A stretch of DNA of 64,000 nt from Cristatella mucedo (Eukaryota; Bryozoa; Phylactolaemata; Cristatellidae): positions 18,379,501 to 18,443,500 of the forward strand of contig WPIO01000001.1 in the NCBI GenBank assembly GCA_009760855.2, written 5' to 3'. Shown piece by piece: positions 1 through 11,640 of this stretch. A program made the position numbers and the translations under genes. The notes below the pieces were generated by a model. That model was not told the origin of the DNA. It did not search any database and saw only the letters and a list, made by a program, of their open reading frames with translations. Numbering within the stretch: the first letter of the stretch is position 1; each line of letters starts with the position of its first letter.

Positions 1-42
1 GCAGGGGCGCTGAAGGTTAATTGCCCATGTCAGAGTGATAAC

Positions 43-860
43 ATTTCTATAGCGCCATCAGAGAACAAAATCTCTCTCTCTCTGGGCACTTAACACATGC
101 TGTTTAAGAAGCATGTCGATGTGGCTAGCGATAACAGACGCAGCGTCATCACGCACAGCCACACAATGGACAATGTACGTGGATCCAGAAAGTGCTGTAA
201 GGAATGGGTACGATTTTAGCTTCTTTTTTAAATGCTGCAAAGTCAACGGATGTCATGCCGTCAGTTGGAACAAAGTTTGAGGCTTTGTTAGCATACGAAC
301 TAAAAGCATGGTCTCCAAAGGATCCGATGGTGATTCGAGGCGCAGCTAAGCGACTTGAGTCAGAAGAGCACGTGGTACGATGCCTACCCTGATTGGAAAG
401 TGGTTTGAATAGCTAGGCCGGAGCAAGAGAACGAAAGAACCTAAAAGTGAGTGACAAAACCTTAAAGTTGATACGCTACTTGATTGGGGAGCAAGTGCAG
501 GTCGGTGAAAAGTGGTCTAATGTGGCAGCTGCGACCTTCACGACAGACAAGCATGGCAGCTGAGTTTTGCACCGGCCATAATTGCCTGACTGCACCGGCC
601 TGATAGCACTTGCGAGTAGTGATGCACAGAAGTCAAGAAGGAATGTCGCAGGCGCACGTACCAACTTGGCCGTAGTATCCTTGTCTAAGCAACCCTTGAG
701 TTTTGCAATGCTGCTTAACTGAAAGTAAGGCAGACTGGACGGCTGAGCTGCTGCGGTCGTCTAGTGAAAGGTCACTTTGGAGCAGGAGGACGCCGCGCGA
801 ATTTCGTGCTGACGTTACTGTAGATATGTGCATGCTTAAAATGACGAACGGCCAAACGAA
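43..860 (-). mobile_element. LINE family 1 relic (CR1/L2-like), 3' part
   Basis: Read on the minus strand, this stretch has broken reading frames resembling the region after the reverse-transcriptase palm of the better copy at 30528-31480, including a form of the LSLDDHISS motif near 780 and the LADLHWLP-like region near 500. It ends at about 43 with the 3' tail typical of this family (reverse complement of 'gcgccatcagagaacaaaatc'). Frameshifts and stops show it is dead. The window edge cuts the flank. Confidence 0.75.
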
Positions 861-974
861 CGGCGCCTCATCTTCGGAGCGCCTCGGCGCCTCGGCCGAG
901 CTCTCCAAATGGGCTGCACATTTCCTTTCAAACGAGCGAGCGGCGCGACGCGACGCGATGCGGCGCGCCTTCTA

Positions 975-1267
975 CAGTGGCGGAGCCAGAGGGGCGGCGG
1001 GGGCGGGGGATGCATTTGCCCCCTCCCCCTTAAAGCGGGGCAGCGACCTGGGCCGCCACCTATTCCTACGCCCACTGACCGTCGCCGACATTACGAATTA
1101 CGTCTTAATTTCACTCGAGATGAGCAATCGCTCAGTTCGTGTCGAATAAATAAATACAAAGTTTTTGCGCTATAATTTCGTTCATTACTTTCCGGTCTAG
1201 CCCCGCCTACATAAATACTTTGCAGGTCTTGTCCTTCTCCAGATGAAAAGTCCTGGCTCCGCCATTG
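975..1267. mobile_element. Candidate non-autonomous DNA transposon (MITE)
   Basis: The ends form a near-perfect terminal inverted repeat: 'cagtggcggagccag' at 975-989 and its complement 'ctggctccgccattg' at 1253-1267 (14 of 15 match). The left interior is rich in G runs and then C runs. The flanks 'gccttcta' and 'gccttgtg' share only their first five bases, so the target-site duplication is doubtful. No coding capacity is visible. The superfamily is uncertain, with hAT possible. Confidence 0.5.
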
Positions 1268-1275
1268 GCCTTGTG

Positions 1276-2307
1276 CCCTTGGGGCTTCAGACTCTTCCAA
1301 AATAGGGTATACAAACGATTGTACATGGGCGGCAAAGAGCTTTTGCGTTAGGCTCTTCAAAGATGAAGCTTTGACATTGTAGAACATCCCCACAATGTCT
1401 AGGTTTAGCTTCGTACTAGAAATTTAGCTCCACTGTCGGTCCAATAGTCTTGGAATTTGGTTACTCGACGGAGAACAGAAGAGTATCCACTTCAATTATG
1501 CCAATCCAAAGGCTTAGATTTTGCTTCGGTACGCGTTCGCCATTTTCTGAAATGTGGGTAAATCACTGACCGACATAACGCCACAGTGTAAAGTGTCGGG
1601 TTTACATTTGAACTCGGAGCGAGGTAAAATTGTGACGAAGTTGTAAATTTCACCTGCTATTTAAATATCTGTCGGTTTTTGTCTCGCATGCTGCTAATTT
1701 TCTTTTTAAGATTTTTGTAGGTTTGCGGCAAATGATAAGGTTAGTTTATCACTGTATGGAAATGCCTGTTGAATAGCTACACCGACGCTCAATTACATTC
1801 AAGTTTAGCATATACGTGGTAATTGCAATAATCCTTAATAAATGTTTTGGTTTTATCCACATGTCATCTCCTGTCGTCGGAATTCCTGAAGGGGAGAGAG
1901 AACATCCGAACACTTTGAATGTGGTTTTCCATACGCTCAAAGTCTGATTTCTTCGGGGCTGCTCGCAGGCTGAAGGTAAGATCCTCTTAGAAGAGCTAAT
2001 AGCAGCGGATTACTTCTGAATGTAACACTAACTCGAACCGACAATTTTTCATTTAGTAAAACCTGTACCAAGGAAATAAAGATGTGTGGCTCATAAAAAC
2101 AATTAGGGCTCTTCCCGAAAACCAATGCACAAGTACAGTGTGGGGCCGCACTCGGCAAAGCCTTTGGACTTTTTTGAAACGGCCGTCTCCAAAACGCTCC
2201 AAGCTCTTCCTCGCTCACTTCCTACATGCGTTAGCATGATAGCGTCAAGTTACTCCCCGCAATAGCGTTATCGTTAACATCAAGTTCAAGTACTGTCAAA
2301 GGTCGAC
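1276..2307. other. Unassigned intergenic stretch
   Basis: I see no gene, RNA gene or recognised repeat here. Open frames are short, overlap on both strands, and none resembles a known protein family. Confidence 0.5.
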
Positions 2308-2470
2308 TGGTTAAACAGCCTCATTTGAATAGCGGCAAAAGATTCTTTCAACGGCTTTCACCCCCCCCCCCCCCCCGCTTGAAGCAAACAATAATGGATC
2401 GCCTGTGACAGGACACGAAGTGAAAGCACCTTAACCCTGAGGGCTAAGGCTCAGGCAAGCCGAAGCCTCT
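2308..2470 (-). mobile_element. SINE type B copy, degenerate
   Basis: The plus strand carries the reverse complement of the SINE-B body: 'cagcctcatttgaatagcgg', then a poly-C run near 2360-2376 in place of the usual 'caccaccgcttgcag' segment, then 'ggatcgcctgtgacaggac'. The tRNA-like head end near 2410-2470 is decayed. Better copies lie at 3486, 42085 and 63855. Confidence 0.6.
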
Positions 2471-3033
2471 TAAGACGGCCTGAATAGCCGATCTTAATTA
2501 CGGCCACTGTACTGGTCCTTAAATCCAACAAGATCCTCCACGTTTTCCCGGTGCTACGAGAGCTGCGACGGCCCCAGGACGAATTGTGGATACCAGTCAA
2601 AATTGTCTATGTCTCTCGCTATTCCTATGACTTACACACCGGGCTTACCTGAATCGCAACGGAACTTCAAATAGCCAGGCAACTTCAGGTTCTCTCAGTT
2701 TAATTAATTCGTCATCCCTTTTGTTAAGGACCTGGCAACAGAGGCTGTCGGTCTGCTCGTTCAATATTGTTAAAAGACTTCCAAAATTCCCTTGCAAAGA
2801 TATTCTGCTGCGTCGATTGCGTCTCTTTTAGGCGCCGTAGCTATTTCACAGCTATTTCTATGCGATTCATTTCGTCAACTGCCATTCGCATTCCATGGTG
2901 CTTCTCGCCTTTTCTTTATTACGTGAGATGAAGGCCGCATAGGCTTGCAGTGCGTTCTAGAAAATTCGTTGATGTAACACACGCTTATTTTCGCAGCTTT
3001 GGGGAAATACAGGTGGACCTATATGCAGGATTA
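2471..3033. other. Unassigned intergenic stretch
   Basis: Nothing recognisable is seen between the SINE relic and the microsatellite; there are only short overlapping open frames. Confidence 0.5.
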
Positions 3034-3052
3034 TATACACACACACACACAT

Positions 3053-3098
<46 letters not shown>

Positions 3099-3108
3099 GT
3101 GCGTACGT

Positions 3109-3147
<39 letters not shown>

Positions 3148-3300
3148 CATGCGCGCGTGTGTTTGTGTGCCTGCGTGCGCGTCCGTGCGTTCGCATGCGT
3201 CCGGTCCGTGCGTGCGTCCTTGCGCGCCCACGCGTGCGTGTGTGCGCGCGTGCGGGCGCGCGTGCGGGCGCGCGTGCGTGTGTGTACCACCGTAACACGT
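3034..3300. repeat. Compound alternating purine-pyrimidine microsatellite
   Basis: The tract runs (AC)n, then (AT)n at about 3075-3098, then (GT)n, then a long imperfect GT/GC stretch to about 3285. Because AC-AT-GT is its own reverse complement, the first half is also an imperfect palindrome. Several open frames cross it on both strands, but they encode only two-letter repeats and are not genes. Confidence 0.9.
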
Positions 3301-3485
3301 AACACGCAAAAGACAAAAGCGCGTCGACGAAAGTGCGAAACTATAAAAATAATTGTTAAGTATACGATTTAATTGATTTAACTGACTTTCTGTCTTCCAA
3401 ATCAGTTACTATTGTACCAAAAGGAAATTAGTATTACATTATACGGCTGGTGTGGAAGTGACGATAGTACGTCCAGTTTTTTCCT

Positions 3486-3660
3486 AAAAAATATTAGCCG
3501 ACTTAACAGCTCATTTGTATAGCGGCAGTAGAGCCTTAACGGCTATCACCACCTCTTGCAGTTGGAAATAAAGGATCGCCCACTGCAGGATTCGAACTCA
3601 CGACCTCGCACGTGAAGAGCGAGCACCTTACCTCCTGGGCTGTCACGGCCCATCAATGCA
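3486..3660 (-). mobile_element. SINE type B copy
   Basis: On the minus strand this reads as a tRNA-like head with an A-box-like 'agcccaggaggtaaggtgct' and a perfect B-box-like 'gagttcgaatcctgc', then the body ending 'ctgccgctatacaaatgag' and 'ctgttaagtcggct'. This is one of the best-preserved copies in the window and can serve as a reference for the family. Confidence 0.8.
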
Positions 3661-5740
3661 TTAACAATGCAAAATCTGAATTTGGCAAGTATCGTGTCAG
3701 ATTTTGAGAAAGCCAGTCAGTCAGAATGCCTGTTCAACCATCTTCCGTGGAGCGAAGCTAGTTAAAATGCTTGTTCGGTCTCGGACAGAATCTTTGGCAA
3801 AAGGTTCAAGAATTTAATCTTGCAATAGCATGCCGCGATGATAAAAATCTGCGAATACACTTAAAAATAACGTTAGCTCTGAGCTTCGTTCCTGCAGCGG
3901 ACGTTCCTGCTGCGTTTGACCAATTGGCCGATGACTGCCATCCTCTAACGGCACCATTGATCCACTACTGGGAACAAATATAGATAGGCAGACAGCAAAG
4001 AAGTCGAAGTGTTAATCTAAAGTTTCTTTTACAACTGCGGAATGTTCGTGCTCGCGTCAACGACAACTTACCTCGGAATAATCCTAGTGGAAGATTACCT
4101 TCAATGAATCACATAAAATCTGAGCATCTAATTAAAAATAGGCTTAACATTATTAATTATTATTAAGACATATTAACTAACACATTAACACTTTCTATAT
4201 AACTATACCATTTCAAAATATATTTAAAAGATGACATAAATTATAATGTACTATGAACTATACTGTGTATTTACTTTCTCTAATACAATAATCTAATTAT
4301 GAATATCTATTTAAACCAGCATTCCTTAAAATTATGTTTTCGCGATTTTGACAGCGCGCTTTCGTCCCGCGAGCGCTTACGTAGGGCACCGTCAACCAGC
4401 CGCTAGCGCTTGCAGGGTACTCGTTTTTAAATTGATGTGGGGCCGCGCATTTACAGTCTTAGATGGCTGTGCACAGATTATCCGTCCGAAAGTCAGGTAG
4501 TAGGCTAAGAGTGTACACTTTTTCCTTCCATTGCGACCGCGTGCAGTTAAGAAACGTCGGCAAGCTACATCAGCCCGATTACGATTGCCTAGTATTGTAT
4601 TCGTGGCTCGTGATTTTTAATGAATAGGAATCGATTATCTCATAATAATCATAGTTTTAGGCGGCAATAAAAAAGACCAGCTTATGTCAGGCAGCTTCGA
4701 GCGAGAGAGCTGGGCTTCGAGCTTCTCTGGGCTTCGAGCGGGACAGTTGTACGCTATCGTTGGGGCTGTAAAATTGTGCATCTCTGTGGCTATGAAATAG
4801 ACTTCTCTACGTTAACGATGTGCAGTTTTTATATTGAACTACGGGCGCTCTCGGTGGGTGCTTTTGGTGACTCATAGCCGATCGATCGCAGTTACAAGCT
4901 CGCTGCGGCGTGCCTCAGGTCGCCTGCCAGACAGTCATCTGCAATACACAGGCAATTCTTTGCGCTTTCGCAAGTTCAATGTTGCTGGTAGCGCTGCTAG
5001 CGGAGTTTCGAGCGCTCCGTCTTCACTGTTCGGCGTGGCTGCGAGCGTCAGGCTTGCAGACATTTCAGGCATTGTACTGTTGCTTGAATTTCTATGGATT
5101 ACGTTGACGTAGCACTTAGCGATTGCAGAGCTTTTTCTGTGACAGGAACAGAGGGGTTCAGAAAAGGGCTAGAATAATTACACTGACGCGTAGAAACAAA
5201 GGTGCCTTGAGCTGATCTGAAGCAACTGGAGTGAAAATCATTAAACACTGTTTAGATAAAGGATACTCCAAGAAAGAGACTTACCTGTACAGCCTAATAG
5301 CAAAGGAATTAATTAGGCAAGGTGGCCAGGGCCTTGGATCTTTTGGTCGGTAATTGCGAGAATATTAGTTTTGACAATAGGAGATCCGAGTAGTCTTTGC
5401 GTATAACTTAGTTTCTCGTGCGTATCCCTTGATATTTTCGCGTATCCCTTGGTCTCAGTGAATCTCAGCATATCCGCACGTCGCACGTGAAGGCAGAAAT
5501 GCGGAACTCGGCGCTTTTGAGCCGGTCTGAAGCCCAAGAGAATCAGGAGAGATGTTGGACGAGCACGGTTGCCGAAAATAGACAACAAATTGGGTAATTA
5601 TAAGCATAAGTACGTTGAAAATAGTGTCTACTCTCGGTCTTCTTTAGTCATACGAGTATGCCTGCTGAAACGCAAGCGGAAACCTCGGCGCATGCATCGG
5701 GGTGTGAGCGTAGCTCATTGGTTAATTAGGCGGCGGTTAA
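3661..5740. other. Unassigned intergenic stretch
   Basis: An AT-rich segment (about 4100-4340) is followed by a more GC-balanced one. A short 'gggcttcgagc' motif recurs about three times at 4696-4740. I recognise no gene. An open frame at 4834-5112 (+) has no family resemblance. Confidence 0.45.
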
Positions 5741-6424
5741 TTGACAGGTTCGTCGGCGTCATCCTTCGCGAATAAATTCACGACGTCTGTGGAAACCCGA
5801 ATGCTTTCCTATCACAGAGTGGCTAAGCTGCATGTGAGCGCCTGCCGATCCGACCTTGTCAGCCAAGCCTTGTCAACTCGCGCGAGCTCGATGCTGCTGG
5901 ACGACGAGGCTGATACATGTAGGCAGTCACCAAGACTGTCACAAACAGCGACAATCATTCTGCCTCGGCAGCGGCCGCTTCATTTGGCTTGCGCCGCCGC
6001 TAGAGCGCCGTCGCCGCTCCGGTGGGTGAGCGCATACATTTCGGCGGCGTGCAATTGCAATTGCGCCTCACCTATTAACTTTTTCAATGGTTACTGTAGC
6101 GGTAAACTTATGCTACCAAGCGACATTGCATTTAGATTCGGCAGACCTACGACTTCAGCCGTGCGTTCGGCAATCGATAGTGACATTCTCAATCGCAACG
6201 CAATCTCTACTGTAATCTTTCGCGAAAGTCACGTGCACGCGGCCGAGTACCACAAGAAATGCTCTTTCGTCGGCGCGGTCCGTCTTTCTAGTAATTCTCT
6301 TCTACGCGCCGTGGAAACATTCGGACATATAGGCAGACGATATTCCCGAAAGCCCCTTTTGTACGTGAAGATTTTCCAATTACGAAGTAGACCTGGAAAA
6401 ATCTGTCGCGAAACTCAAAAGTAG
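5741..6424 (+). other. Long unassigned open frame (227 codons)
   Basis: This is the longest open frame in the first 15 kb. The translation is not repetitive, but I recognise no domain, and its serine, arginine and alanine richness could simply reflect GC-rich DNA. No intron-exon structure is evident around it. It lies just before a GC-rich tandem duplication. Treat it as a possible chance frame unless transcripts support it. Confidence 0.15.
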
Positions 6425-6622
6425 ATGCTGTAGGCAAGCTTTCTAACAGCTAAGAAAGTCGTGCCGCTTTGAGCTTTCGCCGGAAGCTGGAAGAAGCCAC
6501 CCGCTCGGCCGCCGCGGATGCTGCCCGCGCGCGCCGCTTGGATCCTGTACCCGCAACGCGAGGTGACTTCATCTAAAGCTCGACGTCAAGACGCACGCTT
6601 AAGCACCCGGCTGACGCGATTG

Positions 6623-6818
6623 GCGAGCGCTCCTCAGGCGCAGCGACCGTGGCTTCGATAGAGTTCGCGCGTGCATGCATGCGCTGAGCGCTGGCGTGGG
6701 CTGCAGCGAGCGCTGAGCGCTGAGCGCTGAGCGCTCCTCAGGTGCTGACCGCGGCTTCGATTGAGTTCGCGCGTGCGCTCGGCGCTGGCGCGGGCCACAG
6801 CGAGCGCTGAGCGAGCTA
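6623..6818. repeat. GC-rich tandem duplication with GAGCGCT repeats
   Basis: Two diverged copies of a unit of about 100 bp follow each other. Each runs from 'gagcgctcctcagg' through 'gcttcgat.gagttcgcgcg' to 'cagcgagcgctgagcg'. Between them 'gagcgct' is repeated back to back at about 6710-6736. The minus-strand open frames over it repeat the same peptide and look like by-products. Confidence 0.75.
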
Positions 6819-6829
6819 GTCGGGTTTTT

Positions 6830-7969
6830 TGACACACTGGTTCCTGTTCTGAATGAGATTCTTCAGACTTTCAAGTCGCGACGCCAATTGTAGCTAAAAG
6901 AGGGCGTTCGTGTCGAATGCACATCCAAATTATCTCCCCTTTTCTGCCACTCATTGCGTTTCTCTCGTTGTACGACTATAGATACAACACGAAGACCTAG
7001 ATGTAAACGTGACGTCAGGGACGGACAAACGAACTTATATAACTAACGGACTAACTAGCCTAGCTTATTATAGGGGTCTGATGATTTTACTGACATGCTT
7101 ACAAAAGATAGCTAAAAAGACTCAAATGAGACAATCGGATGCCACTTGTACGATTCAATAAGCCCCATTATGGCAGGGTGTTCTACGAACGCGAGCGGAG
7201 GAGACTTTTTTGCCAGCGTATATTAAGGCTTCGGGACAATGTTTTTTACAAACATCACGGTGCAAATAACGTATGTTAGCCCTCACAGCCACGTGGACAA
7301 TAATAGTGAGACTCGCTGATCGGAGCACAGATAACAAATCTAGAAGCATTTCTAGTAATCGCATTACGCTGATGGCATTAGAACACCACAGACAAGTTGT
7401 GGCATCCAATCATAACATTATAGTAATCACGGTTCCCTAGCATAGTCAGAAAACCGCAAATAAACTCTTTTGGCAACAACAAATCAGGTCTGATTAGGAC
7501 ACGCCTAGTTCAGATTATGATTTTCAACGATCGATTGACACGTACTAACTGAAAAGCTTAGAGCTACCAAATGACGACTGGAACGAGACGGCAACTTAAA
7601 CGTGCCCTAAAAATGCCATAACCAGACCGTTGGCTCTGCGAGCTGCGTCCTAGTGATAACATAAGCCCGCAGTCGTAATAAATCACGTTTAATTGGGGTA
7701 ACATAAAAAACAATCTTAATTCGATCCCATTTGAGGTCAAATGTAAGTTACGATCCTGAAGGCAATATGACTATCATTCTATTTTCAATCACTCGCAGAC
7801 TGATCGAGGGTATGCTAGTGACGTGAAATGTTTAGTAATTGTAGTCTTACTGTGCGCTTTCCTAGCGCCGCCGAGACGTCTGGATTGTGCTAGGTAATAA
7901 CCAAACTAACGTTCTTCCGCCTGCAGTAATCGAACTCACCACGGCTCAGGATCCGAAATTCTAATATGT
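6830..7969. other. Unassigned intergenic stretch
   Basis: I see no gene or recognised repeat. The longest open frame (7155-7409, -) has no family resemblance. Confidence 0.45.
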
Positions 7970-8014
7970 GAGAATGCTGGCAGTCCATCCTGCGGATGGA
8001 CTGCCAGCATTCTC
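7970..8014. repeat. Perfect inverted repeat, 21-bp arms, 3-bp loop
   Basis: The left arm begins 'gagaatgctggcag' at 7970-7990, the loop is 'tgc', and the right arm at 7994-8014 is its exact reverse complement. There is no T run after it, so it does not look like a bacterial-type terminator. It may be a small fold-back element. Confidence 0.85.
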
Positions 8015-8184
8015 ATAATTAAGAAAGCACTTGCCTGCTTCGCAGAAGCTCGCAAGAAACAAGTGGCTAGCAGGTTAATGTTGGATTGGCTGGACGTTGC
8101 AGGTATGCGTCATGGCGTGCGGGGAGGGGGCGGTAGCTCAAGAGCCTTGCCGCGGGCTGAGGTACGATGCCATTTCGTGGAGGA

Positions 8185-8185
8185 G

Positions 8186-8254
<69 letters not shown>
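8185..8254. repeat. (GCC)n trinucleotide repeat
   Basis: About 70 bp of nearly pure GCC repeat (GGC on the other strand). Because the unit is three bases, several frames stay open across it and encode poly-Ala, poly-Pro or poly-Arg; I do not take these as evidence for a gene. Confidence 0.95.
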
Positions 8255-8257
<3 letters not shown>

Positions 8258-8514
8258 GGGCGGTCCAAGCGAGACGGCTAAATTACTGTGCGTCTTCATC
8301 CACCGAGAACGCTCGCGTGGGTTTCGCCGCACCCCTGACCCAAAAGAGAAGGTTTGCGGAATCTGATAAAGATTCCCACCTACAGGAAATTTCAAAAGAC
8401 GCCCTATCGTTCGCAGCTGTAGCACTTTCTAGGTTTTAGAAAAAATAAGATTATTCCCGCGGCCAACCTTAGAGTGATTTGCTTGAAATGCAGTCCTTCA
8501 GTGCTCTATTGCGG

Positions 8515-8640
8515 TTAAAGTACACGCCCCGACCAAGGTCAAGATGAATGCAGTTGATGTCCAAGGTCGTGGGCTTGAGCCCCATGGCGAATGTGAAACG
8601 CCTGAATAAAGATTAAGTTCTCTTACGGTGCTAAACAAAT
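8515..8640 (+). mobile_element. SINE type A copy (tRNA-like head, LINE-derived tail)
   Basis: A decayed tRNA-like head with the B-box-like 'ggtcgtgggcttgagcc' near 8565-8581 is followed by 'gaaacgcctgaataaagatt' and 'aagttctcttacggtgct'. That tail matches the 3' hairpin of LINE family 1 (compare 47340-47400). Related copies lie at 25440, 46180 and 58050. Confidence 0.75.
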
Positions 8641-10009
8641 TAATTATATGCATTTATTTTATTACACTTCTTCTCCAGTGCTTTTTGTATCGCCGAGCAC
8701 TGGCTAAGGCGGAGATTTTTATCAGGGTTTCACTCAGCTTGGGGAGCATTTGATAAAAGCGAGATAGAGAGAAAACTGTAGCTGAAGCGGTCGACCGGGC
8801 TTACATAGCGCCTAACCCCCCGAATGGGGAGTTTTATCATTATAAATAAATTGCGTACGCCGCGCTGTCCTCTGACTTTGAAGACTCGCATAATCTACGG
8901 TAGCGAGCAAAAGATTAATTTAACGCCGATCGCGACGCCCCATTCCGGCATCAAGCTCAATGCAACTTAGTTTCGCAATCGCTTACCGAAGCCAATATAC
9001 AGGCGCGTAGCAGCTCTTGGTAAAATGATTCACGGGGAAGTTGAAAGTAACTCACGATTAGGGTTTAAGCCTGCCGCTTGACGCACCAGCGCGCGGCTGA
9101 TCCTATTCTAGATTTACACCGGGGGTTCACCGGCTCAGTAGCAATACTCAGCGTTCGCGGTAGTTTAAAATTGCGTCACAGCGCGTCATCTCAGCAGCAA
9201 GACAAGGCAAGTGCACTCACAGCCACTGCCCGCCTTCTCGGCACCACCAGCGGCCCGATTAAATACTGAAACCCTCTAGCCGGCCTTTTCACGAGCCTAA
9301 TGCTACTTTGAGTGGCGAGTACCAAACGTGCTGTGCGCGGCTTGCGCGTCCTGACTGGACTCTGCCGAAAATGCAACGCTCGCTGCTCGTGCTAGTTTCA
9401 GCCGATGTGCGACGAATACATTAGATATCGGCTCGGCATGTGACTTGTAGGTGCAGCTCGAATGCACGTCGGTCTGCCGTCGGCCGCTGAATGCCGCAGC
9501 GGCGGCGAAGAGCGCCCGCCCGGACTTTAACGTAAGTCCATTTATCCATAACGTCGAGAGTTCTGCGCGCGACAGCGACGGAGAGCCGCGAGCGTTCAAC
9601 AGCGGCGGCCATGACGCACGCGGACAGCTCAAGGCAGGTCAAGAGCTCAAATCAACGTAAATGCCTGGGCCAACTACGGAATTACAACCGACTGCCCACT
9701 GAGCTGAAGGCAATAATAGCTCGGAGAGCTTCGAAGGACTATAGACTTTGTTCGTCCAATGAGCTTCGAAGGCCTGCGGTTCCCGCTCGCCATTGCGCAC
9801 GAGCTAGTCTTGTACGGCAACGGATTCGGAACAAAGGAGAGCTTGGCGAGCCCAACAGAAGCCTACCTGCCGCAGAAAACATCGAGAAAAACAAACAACG
9901 GGGGCAGCCATTCAACGTCGCACTGCCGCAACTCGGCGGAAACGTAGTACAAGACAAACTGTGCAGTAAGAAGCGATTGGATAAAAATAATAATAATTCC
10001 AGAACTTTT
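8641..10009. other. Unassigned GC-richer stretch
   Basis: Between about 9060 and 9960 the DNA is relatively GC-rich with overlapping open frames on both strands (for example 9303-9632 - and 9611-10015 +). None resembles a known protein. I cannot exclude first exons or a promoter but see nothing decisive. Confidence 0.35.
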
Positions 10010-11225
10010 GTATAGCCCCCTAAGAGAAGTAAGCATCTAACCAGGTGCTTCTCAACTCGCTGCAAGAGTAAAATCGTAAAGGTTTAATGACTTGCACGGC
10101 ATCGTGCTTAGAGCAGGCATGCAAAGGCAAACCTCCATCCTCCTTAGGGCAAGCACACTAAAGCACCCAAGATGGCTCTCGGGGTCTGCAGTAAGTAGGC
10201 CCTCTGGCTGCAAGCATAAACCTAATCGTGTGCAGGTAAGCACTCGAAGCTTTGATCGGATCAAAAAGACTACTTCGCTGGGGGGTGCAGAGAAAGCGAG
10301 CAAAACAGATGCGCCCTTGGCTCTAACTCGAGTTATGCGAAGTCATTGCAGACGGTGGAAATAGTCAGAAGCAAGTTCCAGACTTTAGGCAGGATCGATA
10401 AAAAGATTCTAATGTAGAGAGATGAGCGACGAGACGACGGGAAGCAGAGAAGCGGTGGCGAAAGAGAGCGAACTGCAAAAGCAAGGAGGTCAGACAGGCA
10501 GGCTGGTGAAAGAGAGCGAAGCGACCTGTAAGCTAGACAGAGGGCCTTAAAAAGTCAGTTCAATGCTTGATAGAGAGCCACGTATTTCATGCAGAAGTGG
10601 TGCGATGTGGCCACTACGCCAGCAACGAGGCGACAGGTGAGTCCTGAGCGCTTCTGAGCTCTGTCGATGCAGATCGTTAAGGAATCTGGAACGATGTCAC
10701 AAACGCTTGAATTACTTTGGCTGTCGCACTCCTGCCTTAACAGGCAGGCTCTAATTTTTTGCAATGCCCCTCGGCTGAAAGGAGACCATCTTGACAGTGG
10801 ATGTAATGTTCATTCAAAAACAAGCTGTTTAGGGCAACCTGCCCAGATTATTGGCCGATGTCACTGGAGCGATACAAGGTGAACCAATCTTGAGTTGCAA
10901 AGTGAAGGAGACTCGAGGCTTGTCTGTAACTGTTAGGTCAGTCTTATTCTCGCTAAGATTCAGAAAATTAATGTCCATTCAATTGCGAATGTCCTCGATG
11001 CAAATTGCAAAGTGGGTAAGTGAGTCAGATACAGAGAAAGGCTGAGCATGGTCAGAGGATAGGTACGTATGAGTGTCATCGTCGTAGAAATAAAAGTCAA
11101 GACTGAGTTTGGCGAAAACAGCGGCCAGAGGTAGAGTATAGATTGTGAGAAGAAGGGGTCTGAGACCGAATCCTGAGGTAATGCATACTTCAAGGGCTCC
11201 TTGGATGATAAACAACTATTTGCAT
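10010..11225 (-). mobile_element. LINE family 3 relic (CR1/L2-like RT)
   Basis: On the minus strand, frames in 10960-11215 carry an RT palm fragment (FYDDDTHTYL, a degraded YADDT motif) and, further downstream, an IRACL-like segment near 10735. The 3' end, at about 10010, has the 'gcaagcgagttgagaagcac'-type tail and differs from family 1. A second copy of this type lies at 55780-56560. Stops and frameshifts show it is inactive. Confidence 0.65.
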
Positions 11226-11284
11226 CAGCATTCTGACATTTCTTACAGACGGTGATCTTATCCAATTTCGGCACTGTGCAAGTG

Positions 11285-11640
11285 ATAACAATACAAGTTC
11301 CATGATAATAATACATTTGCATAGCACCCTCAGAGAACTTGATCTCTTTATAGGTACTTTACTTATGCTGCAAAGAAAGCATCCTCAGAGGTTAGTGTAA
11401 GCATGCTCAATGACAGCAAGGATTAAAGGGTCAGAGGTGTCGTGAGGCCAGTCGGAAGTGAGTTCCGGGCTTTTTTGAGCATACGAACTAACTAAAGGCA
11501 CGGTCTCCAAAGGATTTTAGGTTCGTACTAGGTTTGGCTAAGCAATTAGATTCGGAAAAGCGGGTTGGTGGTACGACGCATATCCTAATCAGCATTGCAC
11601 AGAACGTAATTGCAAACGCAGCATTGCAGTTTCTGGGGAC
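11285..11640 (-). mobile_element. LINE family 1, 3' end fragment
   Basis: The plus strand starts with 'aatacatttgcatagcaccc' and 'tcagagaacttgatctcttt', the reverse complement of the family 1 tail. It continues through the 'cacggtctccaaaggatttt' region, which corresponds to the end of the ORF. It abuts the family 3 relic. Confidence 0.75.

Noticed and set aside
8063-8439. Four overlapping frames with poly-Ala, poly-Pro, poly-Arg and poly-Gly
   Set aside because: All are the same GCC repeat read in different frames.
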